Translations under genes and position numbers: made by a program
Notes under the pieces: generated by a model
Databases searched by the model: none
Told to the model about the DNA's origin: nothing
The model's input: the letters and a program-made list of their open reading frames with translations, nothing else
Part shown: positions 33,501-42,230 of the stretch, piece by piece
Layout of the letters: every line of letters begins with the position of its first letter
Position numbering within the stretch: the stretch's first letter is position 1
Assembly: GCA_035764045.1 (NCBI GenBank)
Contig: DASTZX010000453.1
Span: 15,816 to 79,815, forward strand
DNA from: JAVDCA01 sp035764045
GTDB lineage: Bacteria > Pseudomonadota > Alphaproteobacteria > Rhizobiales > Xanthobacteraceae
Direction: 5' to 3'
Length of the DNA: 64,000 bases

Positions 33501-33941
33501 ATGTCCGTGACGCTCGCCCAGGCTTCAATCATCGTCGATGCCGCCCTCAAAAAGGGCCGTGACACGCAATGTGCGCCCTTGTCGGTCGCCGTGCTCGATT
33601 CGGGCGGGCATCTGGTCGCGTTCAAGCGCGAGGACACGTCCGGCATCCTGCGGTTCGACATCGCGTTCGGCAAGGCGTGGGGCGCGCTCGGCTTGGGGCT
33701 CGGCTCGCGCACCCTGTTCGAGCGTGCGGCGCAGACGCCGCAGTTCTTCACCATGCTGGCGGCCGCGAGCGGCGGGCGCATCGTCACCAATCCGGGCGGC
33801 GTGCTCGTCCGCGACGCCGCCGGCAACGTGATCGGCGCGGTCGGCATCTCGGGCGACACCTCCGACAAGGACGAGGTCTGCGCGATCGCCGGCATCGAGG
33901 CGGCAGGGCTCAAGGCCGACCCGGGCGGCGCGAAAAAATGA
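33501..33941 (+). CDS. GlcG/HbpS-like heme-degrading-family protein
   Basis: The 146-residue protein matches the GlcG/HbpS family: APLSVAVLDSGGHLVAFKRED near residue 25, ALGLGLGSRTLFERA near 63 and GGVLVRDAAGNVIGAVGISGDTSDKDE near 98. The family includes heme-binding HbpS and GlcG of the glycolate operon, and members often sit beside dehydrogenases as accessory proteins. AGGAG precedes ATG 33501. The role in this operon is unknown. Confidence 0.88.
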   Translation: MSVTLAQASIIVDAALKKGRDTQCAPLSVAVLDSGGHLVAFKREDTSGILRFDIAFGKAWGALGLGLGSRTLFERAAQTPQFFTMLAAASGGRIVTNPGGVLVRDAAGNVIGAVGISGDTSDKDEVCAIAGIEAAGLKADPGGAKK

Positions 33942-33996
33942 CGCGGCGCTACAGCGCATGAACGCTGCGCGGTGCCTGTAACGGGAGGACCATGCG

Positions 33997-34647
33997 ATGA
34001 AGATCTTTTCTTTCTGGCGCTCGCTTGCGACCTATCGGGTGCGCATCGCGCTCAATCTCAAGGGCATCGTCCCGGACGAGGTCGTCGAGGTCAACCTCAT
34101 GAAGGGAGAGCAGCGCGCCGACGCCTTCCGCGCCGTCAATCCCATGATGGCGATCCCGGCGCTCGTCGACGGGGAGGGCCCGGCGATGTTCGAATCCCTC
34201 GCGATCATCGAATACCTCGATGAGACGCATCCCAATCCGCCGCTGCTGCCGAAGGATGCGCGCGGGCGGGCGCGGGTGCGCGGGCTCGCGCAGATCGTGG
34301 CCTGCGATTCCCACCCGTTGATCGTGCCGCGCGTGCGCGAATACCTCGAGCACGAGCTCGCGCTCGACGAGCCGGCGCGCATGGCCTGGTGCCGTCACTG
34401 GCACACCCGTGCGCTCACCGCTCTCGAAGCTCACCTCGGCGCCAAAGAGACCGGCCGCTTCTGCCATGGCGACCAGGTGACGCTCGCCGACATCTGCCTC
34501 GCGAGCCAGGCGGCGGGCGCGAAATTCTTCAATGTCGACACCGCGCCGTTCCCGAATTTCGCCCGCATCGCGGAAGCCTGCCAGAAGATCGATGCCTTCG
34601 CGCGCGCCCATCCGCTCAAGCAGCCCGGCGCGCCGGCCACCATGTGA
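33997..34647 (+). CDS. maiA: Maleylacetoacetate isomerase-like zeta-class glutathione S-transferase
   Basis: MaiA isomerises maleylacetoacetate or maleylpyruvate in tyrosine or gentisate breakdown using glutathione. The 216-residue protein has the zeta-class catalytic motif SFWRSLATYRVRIALNLKG at 5-23, NPMMAIPALVDGEG near 48, SLAIIEYLDETHP near 67 and the C-terminal GDQVTLADICLASQ. No fumarylacetoacetase or homogentisate dioxygenase lies nearby, so the pathway is not confirmed; a general GST is the alternative. TAACGGGAGG precedes ATG 33997. Confidence 0.82.
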   Translation: MKIFSFWRSLATYRVRIALNLKGIVPDEVVEVNLMKGEQRADAFRAVNPMMAIPALVDGEGPAMFESLAIIEYLDETHPNPPLLPKDARGRARVRGLAQIVACDSHPLIVPRVREYLEHELALDEPARMAWCRHWHTRALTALEAHLGAKETGRFCHGDQVTLADICLASQAAGAKFFNVDTAPFPNFARIAEACQKIDAFARAHPLKQPGAPATM

Positions 34648-34663
34648 GGGCGCGTCCTGGCCC

Positions 34664-35635
34664 ATGCTCAATGCGGCAATCATCGGTCTGGGCTGGTGGG
34701 GCAAGCGGCTCGTCCAGTCGGCCGAAGGCTCGCGGGTCATCCGGTTCACGCGCGGGGTGACTCTCGAGCCGGAGCTTGCGCGCGAGTTCGCGAGCCAGAA
34801 GGGGTTCGCGATCGGGACCTCGCTCGACGAGGTGCTGGCCGACCGCAGCATCGAGGCCGTGGTGCTGGCGACCCCGCACACGCGCCACCGCGCGCAGGTC
34901 GAGGCCGCGGCCGCCGCCGGCAAGCATGTCTACTGCGAGAAGCCGTTCGCGCTCGCCAAGGCGGATGCCGCGGCCATGCTCGACGCCTGCGCGCGCGCCG
35001 GCGTGACGATCGCCGTCGGGCATCACTTCCGCCTGATGCCGTCCATGAAGGCGCTGCATGCCGAAGTCGCGAGCGGCGCGTTCGGGACGATCATGCACGC
35101 GGAGGGCAACTACAGCCACGACTGGCTGGCGGCGACGCCGCCTGAAGGCTGGCGCGCGGCGCCCGAGGAGAGCCGCGCCGGCGGCATGACCGGGATGGGC
35201 ATTCACGTCATCGATTGCTTCCGCCACCTCATCGGGCCGATGCGCCGCGTCAGTGCGCTGTCGAAGACCCGGGCGCTCAAGCTCGCGACCGGCGATACCA
35301 CGGCGGCGCTGGTCGAGTTCGAGAACGGTGCGACCGGTACTCTCGCGACCACGCTGAAGACACCGTTCGTCTGGCGTCTCGCCCTCTATGGCGAAAACGC
35401 CTGGGCGGAGAGCGTCAGCGAGACGCGGCTGGTGATCTGCCGCGCCGGCGGCCAGCCGGAAACGCGGGATTTTCCGCCCGCCAATCATTTGGGCGAGAAC
35501 CTGGAGTCCTTCGCGGAGGCCGCCCTGGCGCGCCGCCCGTTCGCCATCGACCCCGCCGGAATCCTGCAGACCGCCTCGGCGCTCGACGCGGTCTTCCGCT
35601 CGGTCGACGCGGACGGCGCCTGGCAGGAGGTCTAG
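34664..35635 (+). CDS. Gfo/Idh/MocA-family oxidoreductase
   Basis: The 323-residue protein has the Rossmann start AAIIGLGWWGKRLV, the family hallmark GKHVYCEKPFAL with Glu-Lys-Pro near residue 92, and GMTGMGIHVIDCFRHLIGP, where the catalytic-site His and Asp lie, near 180. Family members act on sugars, inositols or other polyols with NAD(P). It is 16 bases after the MaiA-like gene and is the last gene of the rightward run; an 83-bp repeat starts at its stop codon. Confidence 0.9.
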   Translation: MLNAAIIGLGWWGKRLVQSAEGSRVIRFTRGVTLEPELAREFASQKGFAIGTSLDEVLADRSIEAVVLATPHTRHRAQVEAAAAAGKHVYCEKPFALAKADAAAMLDACARAGVTIAVGHHFRLMPSMKALHAEVASGAFGTIMHAEGNYSHDWLAATPPEGWRAAPEESRAGGMTGMGIHVIDCFRHLIGPMRRVSALSKTRALKLATGDTTAALVEFENGATGTLATTLKTPFVWRLALYGENAWAESVSETRLVICRAGGQPETRDFPPANHLGENLESFAEAALARRPFAIDPAGILQTASALDAVFRSVDADGAWQEV

Positions 35636-35717
35636 CGCATGTCCCGGCGAAAGCCTGCCCCGGACTTGATCCGGGGTGGCCGCCGTTTCGCCGACAAGGA
35701 CATGCGCCAATCAATGA
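35635..35717 (+). repeat. 83-bp palindromic element, copy A
   Basis: The element is bounded by a perfect 10-bp inverted repeat (GCGCATGTCC / GGACATGCGC) and contains an inner palindrome CCCCGGACTTGATCCGGGG. A second copy at 42101-42183, in the same orientation, differs at only five positions. It begins at the stop codon of the upstream oxidoreductase gene. Both copies keep an open frame across their length, which creates spurious reading frames. Confidence 0.88.
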
Positions 35718-35803
35718 GCCCGGGCCGGCGTACCGGAAACGTGTTCGGCGGCAGGCCGATGCGCCGAGGCGTGAACTTGGGATGCAAAGGGCCGGCGATG
35801 CGG

Positions 35804-36766
35804 TTACACCGCCGCTGTGGCCACCCGCCGGCCGCCGTCCCGGCGGGTCGCCGCCGCAATCGCCGCGTGGATGTGCGCCACCTCTGCTTCGAACCGCTCG
35901 AGGAAGAGCCGCGCCTGCGCGCTCAGCGTCCGGCGTGCCGGCTGGATCAGCACGAACTCGGCATGCATGGGCGGATCGGCCAACGGATTGACGATGATCT
36001 CGCCGCTCGCGATGTCGTTGACCGAGATCAGGCTCGGCAGCACCGTCACCCAGTCGGACCGCGCCACGAACTCGAGCGTGCCGATCATGGCATCCATCTC
36101 CAGCATGGCGTCGACCTCGACCCCATGGGTCTGGAAGTAGGTCTCGAGATTGCGCCGCCGCACGTTTCCGGGGCCCGGAACGATCACCTTGAACGGCCGG
36201 CAGTCGGCGAGCCGCACCGGCGCGAGCGGAACGAGGCCGCGGCGCGGGCCTGACAGCAGCACCTCGCGATCGCGCACCAGCAGGCGCGATTTGAGCCCGA
36301 TGCGGCCCTCGAAGGCCGGGACCACCGCGAAATCGAGCTCGTCGGCGAGCACCATGTCGGTGAGCAGGCGGCTGTAGCCCTCGACGATGTGCAGCCGGAC
36401 GTCGGGATGGCGGGCGAGGAAGTCGTCGAGCGTCGGCCCGAGCACGGCGCGCGTGAAGGTCGGCATCAGCCCGATGCGCAGGTCGCCGGTCACGAAGCTC
36501 GCCAGCGCGCGCGCTTCCTCGCCGGCGGTGTCGAGCATGCCGACGGCCTCCACGCAGCGCCGGTAGTAGCGCAGGCCCGCCGGGGTCGGCACCACCCCGG
36601 TGCTGGTGCGCTCGAACAGCCTGATCTTCAGGGCGCGCTCCACCGCGGCGACATGCTGGGAGATGCCCGACTGGGTCGCGTTCTCCCGCTCCGCCGCCCG
36701 GGTGAACGAGCCTTCCTCACAGACCGCAATGACGGCCCGGACCTGCCGCAGCGCAATCCCGGTCAT
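35804..36766 (-). CDS. LysR-family transcriptional regulator
   Basis: The 320-residue protein has an N-terminal winged helix-turn-helix (VIAVCEEGSFTRAAERENATQSGISQHV over residues 13-40) and a LysR effector domain with GDLRIGLMPTFTRAVLGPTLDDFL near 93. It is divergent from the M24-like gene, with a 121-base AT-rich gap containing GAATATATTAATTC at 36791-36804, a plausible operator. By the usual LysR pattern it may regulate the divergent gene and itself. The effector is unknown. Confidence 0.92.
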   Translation of the reverse strand: MTGIALRQVRAVIAVCEEGSFTRAAERENATQSGISQHVAAVERALKIRLFERTSTGVVPTPAGLRYYRRCVEAVGMLDTAGEEARALASFVTGDLRIGLMPTFTRAVLGPTLDDFLARHPDVRLHIVEGYSRLLTDMVLADELDFAVVPAFEGRIGLKSRLLVRDREVLLSGPRRGLVPLAPVRLADCRPFKVIVPGPGNVRRRNLETYFQTHGVEVDAMLEMDAMIGTLEFVARSDWVTVLPSLISVNDIASGEIIVNPLADPPMHAEFVLIQPARRTLSAQARLFLERFEAEVAHIHAAIAAATRRDGGRRVATAAV

Positions 36767-36887
36767 TAGAAATCCTTATGCCCCGAGCCAGAATATATTA
36801 ATTCGGTCGGAGCGGCCAACCCGGCTATTCTTGTTTTTAAATGACAATCCGCCGCGCCCCGGGGGAGCGGGCATAAGGAGGAAGAGG

Positions 36888-38159
36888 ATGGGAACGGCGA
36901 ATTTCGGCCTCACCGGTCTCGATTGGCAGCAGCGCGTCGACTGGCATCGCATGCGCGAGTATCGCATCGAGCGTGCGCGCGCGATGATGAAGAAGCACGG
37001 CCTCGGCGCCATGCTGTGCATGTACGACGAGAACGTCCGCTACATCACCGGCACGCTGACCCCGGGCTGGAACAGGCTCAAGCCCGGCCTGCGCTACGCC
37101 ATGCTGTGCGGCGACGGGCGTCCGATCCTGTTCGAGCAGGGCGACATCGGCTTCCAGATCGAGCGGCATTCGCCGTGGATCCCCAAGGAGAACGTGCGTC
37201 ACTCCTTCGCCTGGATCAAAGGTGCGGCGGGCCCGGCCTCGACCCAGCAGGTGACGAAGTTCACCCGCGCCGTGCAGCAGGCGATGCGCGACAACGGCGT
37301 CGCCGGGCAGAAGCTCGGCGTCGACTTCATCGACATCAACATGATCAACATCTTCCGCGAGAACAACATCGAGTGGGTCGACGGCATGACCCCGATGATG
37401 GAGGCGCGCGCCGTCAAGAGCGAGGACGAGCAGGAGTGCTTCCGCATCGTCGGCGCGATCGGCGACGCGACGCACTGGGAATGCATGAAGTTCCTGCGCC
37501 CCGGCATCACCGAGAACCAGGTGACGGCGCATCTGATGAAATATCTCTATTCGATTCCCGGAATGGAGGACGTCGAGGACGTCATCGTGTCGTCGGGGCC
37601 GAACACCTGGCCGAACTGGCGTAACTTCTCCGACCGCATTATCCAGCCCGGCGACATCGTGTTCATGGATTTGGCCGCGCTCACCTGGAACGGCTACAAA
37701 TCCTGCTATTACCGCACCTATTGCGTCGGCAAGGAGCCCACCCAGGAACAGAAGGACACCTATTCGACCGCGCTCAAGTGGCTCTACGACTCGATCGGGG
37801 CCGTGCGGGTCGGCGCCACGACGCGCGACATCGCGATGAAGTGGCCGTCCGCCATGGAGACCTGGGGTTACGAGGACGAGGATCAGGCCGCCGCCAATCT
37901 GTGGGGGCACGGCCTCGGACTGGCGCAATATGACCCGCCGGTGATCTCGCGCATCTGGTCGCTCGATCATCCGATCGAGATCCAGGAGGGCATGACCTTC
38001 GCGCTCGAGACCCAGCACGGCAAGCGCTTCCATTACGGCGTGCGGATCGAGGAGATGCTGATCGTCAAGAAGAACGACATCGAGATCGTGTCGAACTTCC
38101 CGGTGAAGCAGATCACCGTCGTCGATCCGCTTCCGGGCTATGGCGATCACGTGAAGTAA
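36888..38159 (+). CDS. M24-family (pita-bread fold) hydrolase-like protein with altered metal site
   Basis: The 423-residue protein has an N-terminal creatinase-like domain and a C-terminal M24 domain. Metal-site regions are VFMDLAALTWNGYKSCYYRT near residue 263, WGHGLGLAQYDPP near 341, FALETQHGK near 370 and VRIEEMLIV near 385. The first Asp, the His and both Glu are present, but the second Asp of the usual D-x(10-11)-D pair is replaced by Cys. The substrate is therefore open: X-Pro peptidases, creatinase, ectoine hydrolase and DMSP lyase DddP share this fold. AAGGAGGAAGAGG precedes ATG 36888. Confidence 0.8.
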   Translation: MGTANFGLTGLDWQQRVDWHRMREYRIERARAMMKKHGLGAMLCMYDENVRYITGTLTPGWNRLKPGLRYAMLCGDGRPILFEQGDIGFQIERHSPWIPKENVRHSFAWIKGAAGPASTQQVTKFTRAVQQAMRDNGVAGQKLGVDFIDINMINIFRENNIEWVDGMTPMMEARAVKSEDEQECFRIVGAIGDATHWECMKFLRPGITENQVTAHLMKYLYSIPGMEDVEDVIVSSGPNTWPNWRNFSDRIIQPGDIVFMDLAALTWNGYKSCYYRTYCVGKEPTQEQKDTYSTALKWLYDSIGAVRVGATTRDIAMKWPSAMETWGYEDEDQAAANLWGHGLGLAQYDPPVISRIWSLDHPIEIQEGMTFALETQHGKRFHYGVRIEEMLIVKKNDIEIVSNFPVKQITVVDPLPGYGDHVK

Positions 38160-38285
38160 GGCTTGCGTCCCAACCCTGCGCCCGCCTCGCTCGGCGAGGC
38201 GGCTCCGGGACGGGAGGGTGCAGGTCAGTCGCCGGCGACCACTCGCCGGCAGCAGCCGCAGGGGGGAGGCGCCGAGTCCGCGGGC

Positions 38286-39578
38286 ATGAGCGAAGCGCAG
38301 CAGCACGTCATTCCCTTGAGCAGCGCGGCCGCCGCCGACGCCGATCGGGTCGGCCCCAAGGCGGCCAACCTCGCGGCGCTCGGCCGCGCCGGACTGCCGA
38401 CCCCGGGCGGCTTCTGCCTCTCGGCCGACGCCTATCGGGCGCAGATCGCCGCGCTCGGATTGCAGGACCTGGTCACGCGCTTCGGCGCGGCCGACCCCGC
38501 CGAGCGCAACCGTCTGTCGGTCGAGATCAGGCTCGGCCTCTACGAGCAGCCGATCGCGCCCGTGGTCCTCGAACCCCTGATGGCGGCCTGGCAGGCGCAG
38601 CGCGCCACGAGCGGCATGCCGTCGGCGGTGCGTTCCTCGGCGCTGATCGAGGACCGCGAGGGCGCGAATTTCGCCGGACAGTTCGAGAGCTTTCTCGGCA
38701 TCGCCGATGAGACCGCGTTTCTCATCGCGGTGCGCGCCTGCTGGGCCGCGCTGTGGACCTCGCACGCCCGCCGCTACATGGAGAATCACGATCTCTCCCC
38801 CTCAGACACCGCCATGGCGGTGCTCATCCAGCCGCTCGTCGATGCCCACGCCTCGGGCGGCGGATTGAGCGCGACCGCGGAGGGGCAGATGCTCTTGAGC
38901 GCCACCTGGGGGCTTGGCTCGGCGATCGCGCAGGGCGAGGTCGTGCCCGACCGCATCACGCTGTCGCGCCAGGGCTTCCTGCGCAAGAACGAGCCGGGCC
39001 GCAAGGATCACCGCGAGACCTGCGGGCACGGCGACGGCGCGGTGCCGCGCGCGGTGCCGAAAGACCTCGTCAGCAAGCCCTGCCTCGATGCCGGTCAGGC
39101 GGTGGCGCTCGGGCGCCTGCTGCGCAAGGCGGAAGATGTCCTCGGCACGGAGGTCGAGATCGAGTGGGCGCTCGACGACGCGGGATTCAAGCTCCTGCAG
39201 GCCCGCCCGCTGCATCTCGAGCCGATCGTCGTTCCCGACCGGATCTGGCTGCAGCATCCGGGCCTCAATGGCCATCCGGCCGGGATCGGCTGGGGCTCGG
39301 GCCGCGCCGTGGTGGTCAACTGCGAATGCGAGCTCTCCCGCGTCGCGCCGGGCGACGTGCTCGTCACCAAGGTGGCGGGACCGGCCCTGAGCCACGTGCT
39401 GCCGCGCGTCGCCGGCGTCGTCGCCGAGCTCGGCGGATCGACCTCCCACCTCGCCTCGCTCGCGCGCGAGCGCGGCATTCCCATGGTGCTCGGCGTGCTC
39501 GACGCCACGCAGCGCATTCCGGATGGCTCGCAGGTCGCGGTCGACGGGGTCGCGGGCGTCGTGCGGTGGATGCGGTGA
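38286..39578 (+). CDS. Two-domain PEP synthase/PPDK-like phosphotransfer protein
   Basis: The 430-residue protein has an N-terminal ATP-grasp domain like pyruvate phosphate dikinase (GPKAANLAALGRAGLPTPGG near residue 23, AVRSSALIEDREGANFAGQFES near 118, VEIEWALDD near 297) and a C-terminal mobile phosphohistidine domain with GGSTSHLASLARERGIPMVLG near 385, whose His is the phosphoacceptor. The third PEP/pyruvate-binding barrel of PEP synthase is missing. It could phosphorylate a small molecule as rifampicin phosphotransferases do, or work with a separate subunit. It ends in TGATG overlap with the next gene. Confidence 0.75.
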   Translation: MSEAQQHVIPLSSAAAADADRVGPKAANLAALGRAGLPTPGGFCLSADAYRAQIAALGLQDLVTRFGAADPAERNRLSVEIRLGLYEQPIAPVVLEPLMAAWQAQRATSGMPSAVRSSALIEDREGANFAGQFESFLGIADETAFLIAVRACWAALWTSHARRYMENHDLSPSDTAMAVLIQPLVDAHASGGGLSATAEGQMLLSATWGLGSAIAQGEVVPDRITLSRQGFLRKNEPGRKDHRETCGHGDGAVPRAVPKDLVSKPCLDAGQAVALGRLLRKAEDVLGTEVEIEWALDDAGFKLLQARPLHLEPIVVPDRIWLQHPGLNGHPAGIGWGSGRAVVVNCECELSRVAPGDVLVTKVAGPALSHVLPRVAGVVAELGGSTSHLASLARERGIPMVLGVLDATQRIPDGSQVAVDGVAGVVRWMR

Positions 39579-40561
39579 TGCGCCCCCGCATCTTCGTCAC
39601 CCAGCCCGTCGCCGAGAGCGCGCTCGCGCGCCTGCGCGCCGTCGCCGACGTCGAGCTCAATCCGGTGTCGATCCGCGTGATGCCCAAGAAGGCGCTGATC
39701 GCCGCGGTCCGCAAGCACGATCTGCTGTTCTCGCTGCTGCACGATGTGGTCGATCGCGCCGTCATCGCCGCCAATCCGAAGCTGCGCGCGATCGCCTCGA
39801 TGTCGATCACGCCCGACAATATCGACGTCGCGGCCGCGACCGCGCGCCGCATCCCGGTCACGGTGGTGCCGCCGATCGTCGCCGAGGCGACCGCCGACAT
39901 CAATTTCGGTCTGATGCTGATGGTCTCGCGCCGCTTGGTCGAGGGCGATCGCCTCGTCCGCCGGAGCAAGTTCCCGGGCGCGCAGTCGAGTCATCTCATG
40001 GGGCCGGGAGTCTACGGCAAGACCATCGGCCTGGTCGGCGGGGGAGGGCGGATCGGCACCGCGGTCGCGCGTCGCGCGCACGGCTTCGGGATGCGCATCC
40101 TCTACTGGACGCCGAAGCGCAAGCCGGAGACGCTCGAGCGCGAATTCCATCTCGAATACATGCCGCTCGACCAGCTCCTCGCCGAGTCCGATTTCGTCTC
40201 GATCCATTCGCCGCACACGCCGGAGACGCATCACCAGATCGGCGCGCGCGAGCTGTCGCTGATGAAGCCGACTGCGTTCCTGATCAACACCGCGCGTGGG
40301 CCGATCGTCGACGAGAAGGCCCTGGTCAAGGCGCTCCAGAAGGGCGCCATCGCGGGGGCCGGCCTGGACGTGTTCGAGCACGAGCCCAAGGTGCCGCAGG
40401 CGCTGCTCAAGATGCCGAACGTCGCCCTCACGCCGCACCTCGGCAGCGCCGTCATCGGTGTACGCGAGAAGATGGCCAACATCGTCGTCGACAACATTCT
40501 CGCGCTGCTCGACGGCACGAAGCCGCCCAATTGCGTCAATCCGGAGGTGCTTCCCGCTTGA
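39578..40561 (+). CDS. D-2-hydroxyacid dehydrogenase
   Basis: The 327-residue NAD(P)-dependent enzyme has GKTIGLVGGGGRIGTAVARRA near residue 147, NTARGPIVDEKALVKAL near 230, a Glu in LDVFEHEPKVP and the catalytic His in LTPHLGSAV near 290. It overlaps the preceding phosphotransfer gene by one base, so the two are translationally coupled. It interconverts a 2-hydroxy acid and its keto form; the substrate cannot be told. Confidence 0.9.
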   Translation: MRPRIFVTQPVAESALARLRAVADVELNPVSIRVMPKKALIAAVRKHDLLFSLLHDVVDRAVIAANPKLRAIASMSITPDNIDVAAATARRIPVTVVPPIVAEATADINFGLMLMVSRRLVEGDRLVRRSKFPGAQSSHLMGPGVYGKTIGLVGGGGRIGTAVARRAHGFGMRILYWTPKRKPETLEREFHLEYMPLDQLLAESDFVSIHSPHTPETHHQIGARELSLMKPTAFLINTARGPIVDEKALVKALQKGAIAGAGLDVFEHEPKVPQALLKMPNVALTPHLGSAVIGVREKMANIVVDNILALLDGTKPPNCVNPEVLPA

Positions 40562-40673
40562 GCGGATGCACGCGCGTTGCTGGCGCACGATTGCGCAAAC
40601 TTGCTACATTTTCCCCACGGGGTCCTGCGGCGGCCGCGCTCTGCGCGTGCGGTCCCGCGAAAGGAGCGACATC

Positions 40674-41636
40674 ATGGCCCGGCCTCTGATCGCGGTGACA
40701 GACAGCGTCTTCCCCTCGCTCGATCCGGCGATGGCCGCGCTCAAGCGCATCGATCCCGAGATGCGCATGGCGAAGAGCAGCTCTCCCGACGACATCCTTG
40801 CGGTGGCGCGCGAGGCCGACGGCGTGCTCGTCACCTATGCCAAGCTCTCCGGCGATCTGCTGCGCCAGCTCAAGCGCTGCAAGGTGATCGGCCGCTTCGG
40901 TCTGGGCGTCGACAATATCGACATCCCGGTCGCGACCGAGTGCGGCATCACGGTGACCTACGTGCCGGATTATTGCATGCACGAGGTTTCCGATCACGCC
41001 ATGGCGCTCCTGCTCGCGCTCGCGCGCAAGATCCCGTTTTCCGATCGGCTGGTGCAGGCCGGGCGCTGGGAGATGCCGGCGGTGGTGCCGATCCGGCGGC
41101 TGGCCGGCCGCACCCTCGGGCTGGTGGGTTTCGGCAACATTCCGCGCGCGCTCGCCCCCAAGGCAAAGGCGTTCGGGCTGCGGGTCGTCACTCACGATCC
41201 GTACGTTTCGCGCGAGGTGCTGGCTGCCGCCGGGGTCGAAGGATTGAGCTTCGACGACTTGCTCGCGACCTCGGATTACGTCTCGATTCACGCGCCGCTG
41301 TTGCCGGCGACGCGCGGACTGCTCAACGCGCAGGCCTTCGCCAAGATGAAGAAGGGCGCGCTCCTCGTGAACACCGCGCGGGGTCCGCTGATCGACGAGG
41401 CTGCGCTGGTTGCGGCGCTCGATGCCGGCCAGGTCGGCGGCGCGGCGCTCGATGTCGTGACGACCGAGCCGCTCGCCCAGGACTCTCCGCTCAAGGGCCG
41501 CGACAACGTCATCCTCACCCCGCACACGGGATTCTACTCGGTGGAGGCGCTCGAGGAGCTGCAGTCCAAATGCGCGAGAGACGTTGCGCGCGTGCTCTCG
41601 GGCGAGAAGCCGGTCTACCCGGTCAAGCCGGCCTGA
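40674..41636 (+). CDS. D-2-hydroxyacid dehydrogenase (CtBP-like subgroup)
   Basis: The 320-residue enzyme shows RFGLGVDNIDIPVATECGI near residue 78, AGRTLGLVGFGNIPRALAPKA near 143, NTARGPLIDEAALVAAL near 235, Glu in VVTTEPL and catalytic His in LTPHTGFYS. The grouping with C-terminal-binding-protein-like dehydrogenases is based on the YVPDYCMHEVSDHAMALLL block. AAGGAG precedes ATG 40674. It lies 112 bases after another D-hydroxyacid dehydrogenase, but the sequences are not close. Confidence 0.9.
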   Translation: MARPLIAVTDSVFPSLDPAMAALKRIDPEMRMAKSSSPDDILAVAREADGVLVTYAKLSGDLLRQLKRCKVIGRFGLGVDNIDIPVATECGITVTYVPDYCMHEVSDHAMALLLALARKIPFSDRLVQAGRWEMPAVVPIRRLAGRTLGLVGFGNIPRALAPKAKAFGLRVVTHDPYVSREVLAAAGVEGLSFDDLLATSDYVSIHAPLLPATRGLLNAQAFAKMKKGALLVNTARGPLIDEAALVAALDAGQVGGAALDVVTTEPLAQDSPLKGRDNVILTPHTGFYSVEALEELQSKCARDVARVLSGEKPVYPVKPA

Positions 41637-41672
41637 TCGACGCTGGATGGCCCGGGATTCTCGGCCGCCAGG

Positions 41673-41993
41673 TTAGGGGCAAGGGTTCGCCAAAAGCTTC
41701 GCCCGGCGCGCCGCCTTGGCGAGCTTCTGGACATCGCCTGGCTTGAGGTAGGTAATGCCGATTTCGTCGTCCTTGCGCCAGACCACCTTGCATTGCCGGA
41801 TCACGTTGCTCGTGGCGGACATCCGCAGCACGAATTCGTCCGGCACCATATCCACGGCCAGCACCGCGAGCCGCGCGCCGGCATCCGAGACATCCATCAG
41901 CGCGCAGTCGCAGATCGGATCCCCGGCGAAGCCGATGATCCGCGCCATGTAGTCCAGCTCCACCCGTCGATGCTTGCGGTTGACGTAGCTCAT
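41673..41993 (-). CDS. PilZ-domain protein
   Basis: The 106-residue protein is a stand-alone PilZ domain. The c-di-GMP binding pattern is visible as RKHRRVELDY near residue 6 and DVSDAGARLAVL near 34. Free PilZ proteins act as c-di-GMP receptors that influence motility, polysaccharide or stress responses. No cyclase or phosphodiesterase gene is close. The start ATG 41993 is chosen because the homologous RxxxR block begins immediately after it. Confidence 0.88.
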   Translation of the reverse strand: MSYVNRKHRRVELDYMARIIGFAGDPICDCALMDVSDAGARLAVLAVDMVPDEFVLRMSATSNVIRQCKVVWRKDDEIGITYLKPGDVQKLAKAARRAKLLANPCP

Positions 41994-42100
41994 GCCCCAT
42001 CTCGCCGGAACGCCGCAGAGCCCGCAGAATACCGGCCCCCTATGAACAACGGCTAAATTTGTGTCGGGAGAATGTAAGGAAAAATTGACCGAATTCCTTA

Positions 42101-42183
42101 GCGCATGTCCCGGCGAAAGCCTGCCCCGGACTTGATCCGGGGTGGCCGCCGGTTCGCCGATCAGGACATGCGACAATTAATGA
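42101..42183 (+). repeat. 83-bp palindromic element, copy B
   Basis: This copy matches the element at 35635-35717 over its full length with five differences and is in the same orientation. The terminal inverted repeat is GCGCATGTCC / GGACATGCG, with one terminal mismatch. It lies between the start of the leftward PilZ gene and the end of the leftward MFS gene. Confidence 0.88.
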
Positions 42184-42190
42184 CTCTGGA

Positions 42191-42224
42191 AGGATGTTCC
42201 GACTCCGCAGGGTCGGAACATCCT
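42191..42224 (-). terminator. Hairpin downstream of the MFS gene
   Basis: AGGATGTTCCGAC at 42191-42203 pairs exactly with GTCGGAACATCCT at 42212-42224 around an eight-base loop. It lies seven bases past the MFS stop codon. A T-run is absent, so termination efficiency is uncertain. The core TTCCGAC/GTCGGAA is shared with the hairpin at 10586-10618. Confidence 0.6.
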
Positions 42225-42230
42225 CTACCC

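Noticed and set aside
35639..36253. Plus-strand frames that start in the 83-bp repeat (similar N termini at 35639 and 42105)
   Set aside because: The shared N-terminal sequence comes from the repeated DNA element, not from a shared gene.
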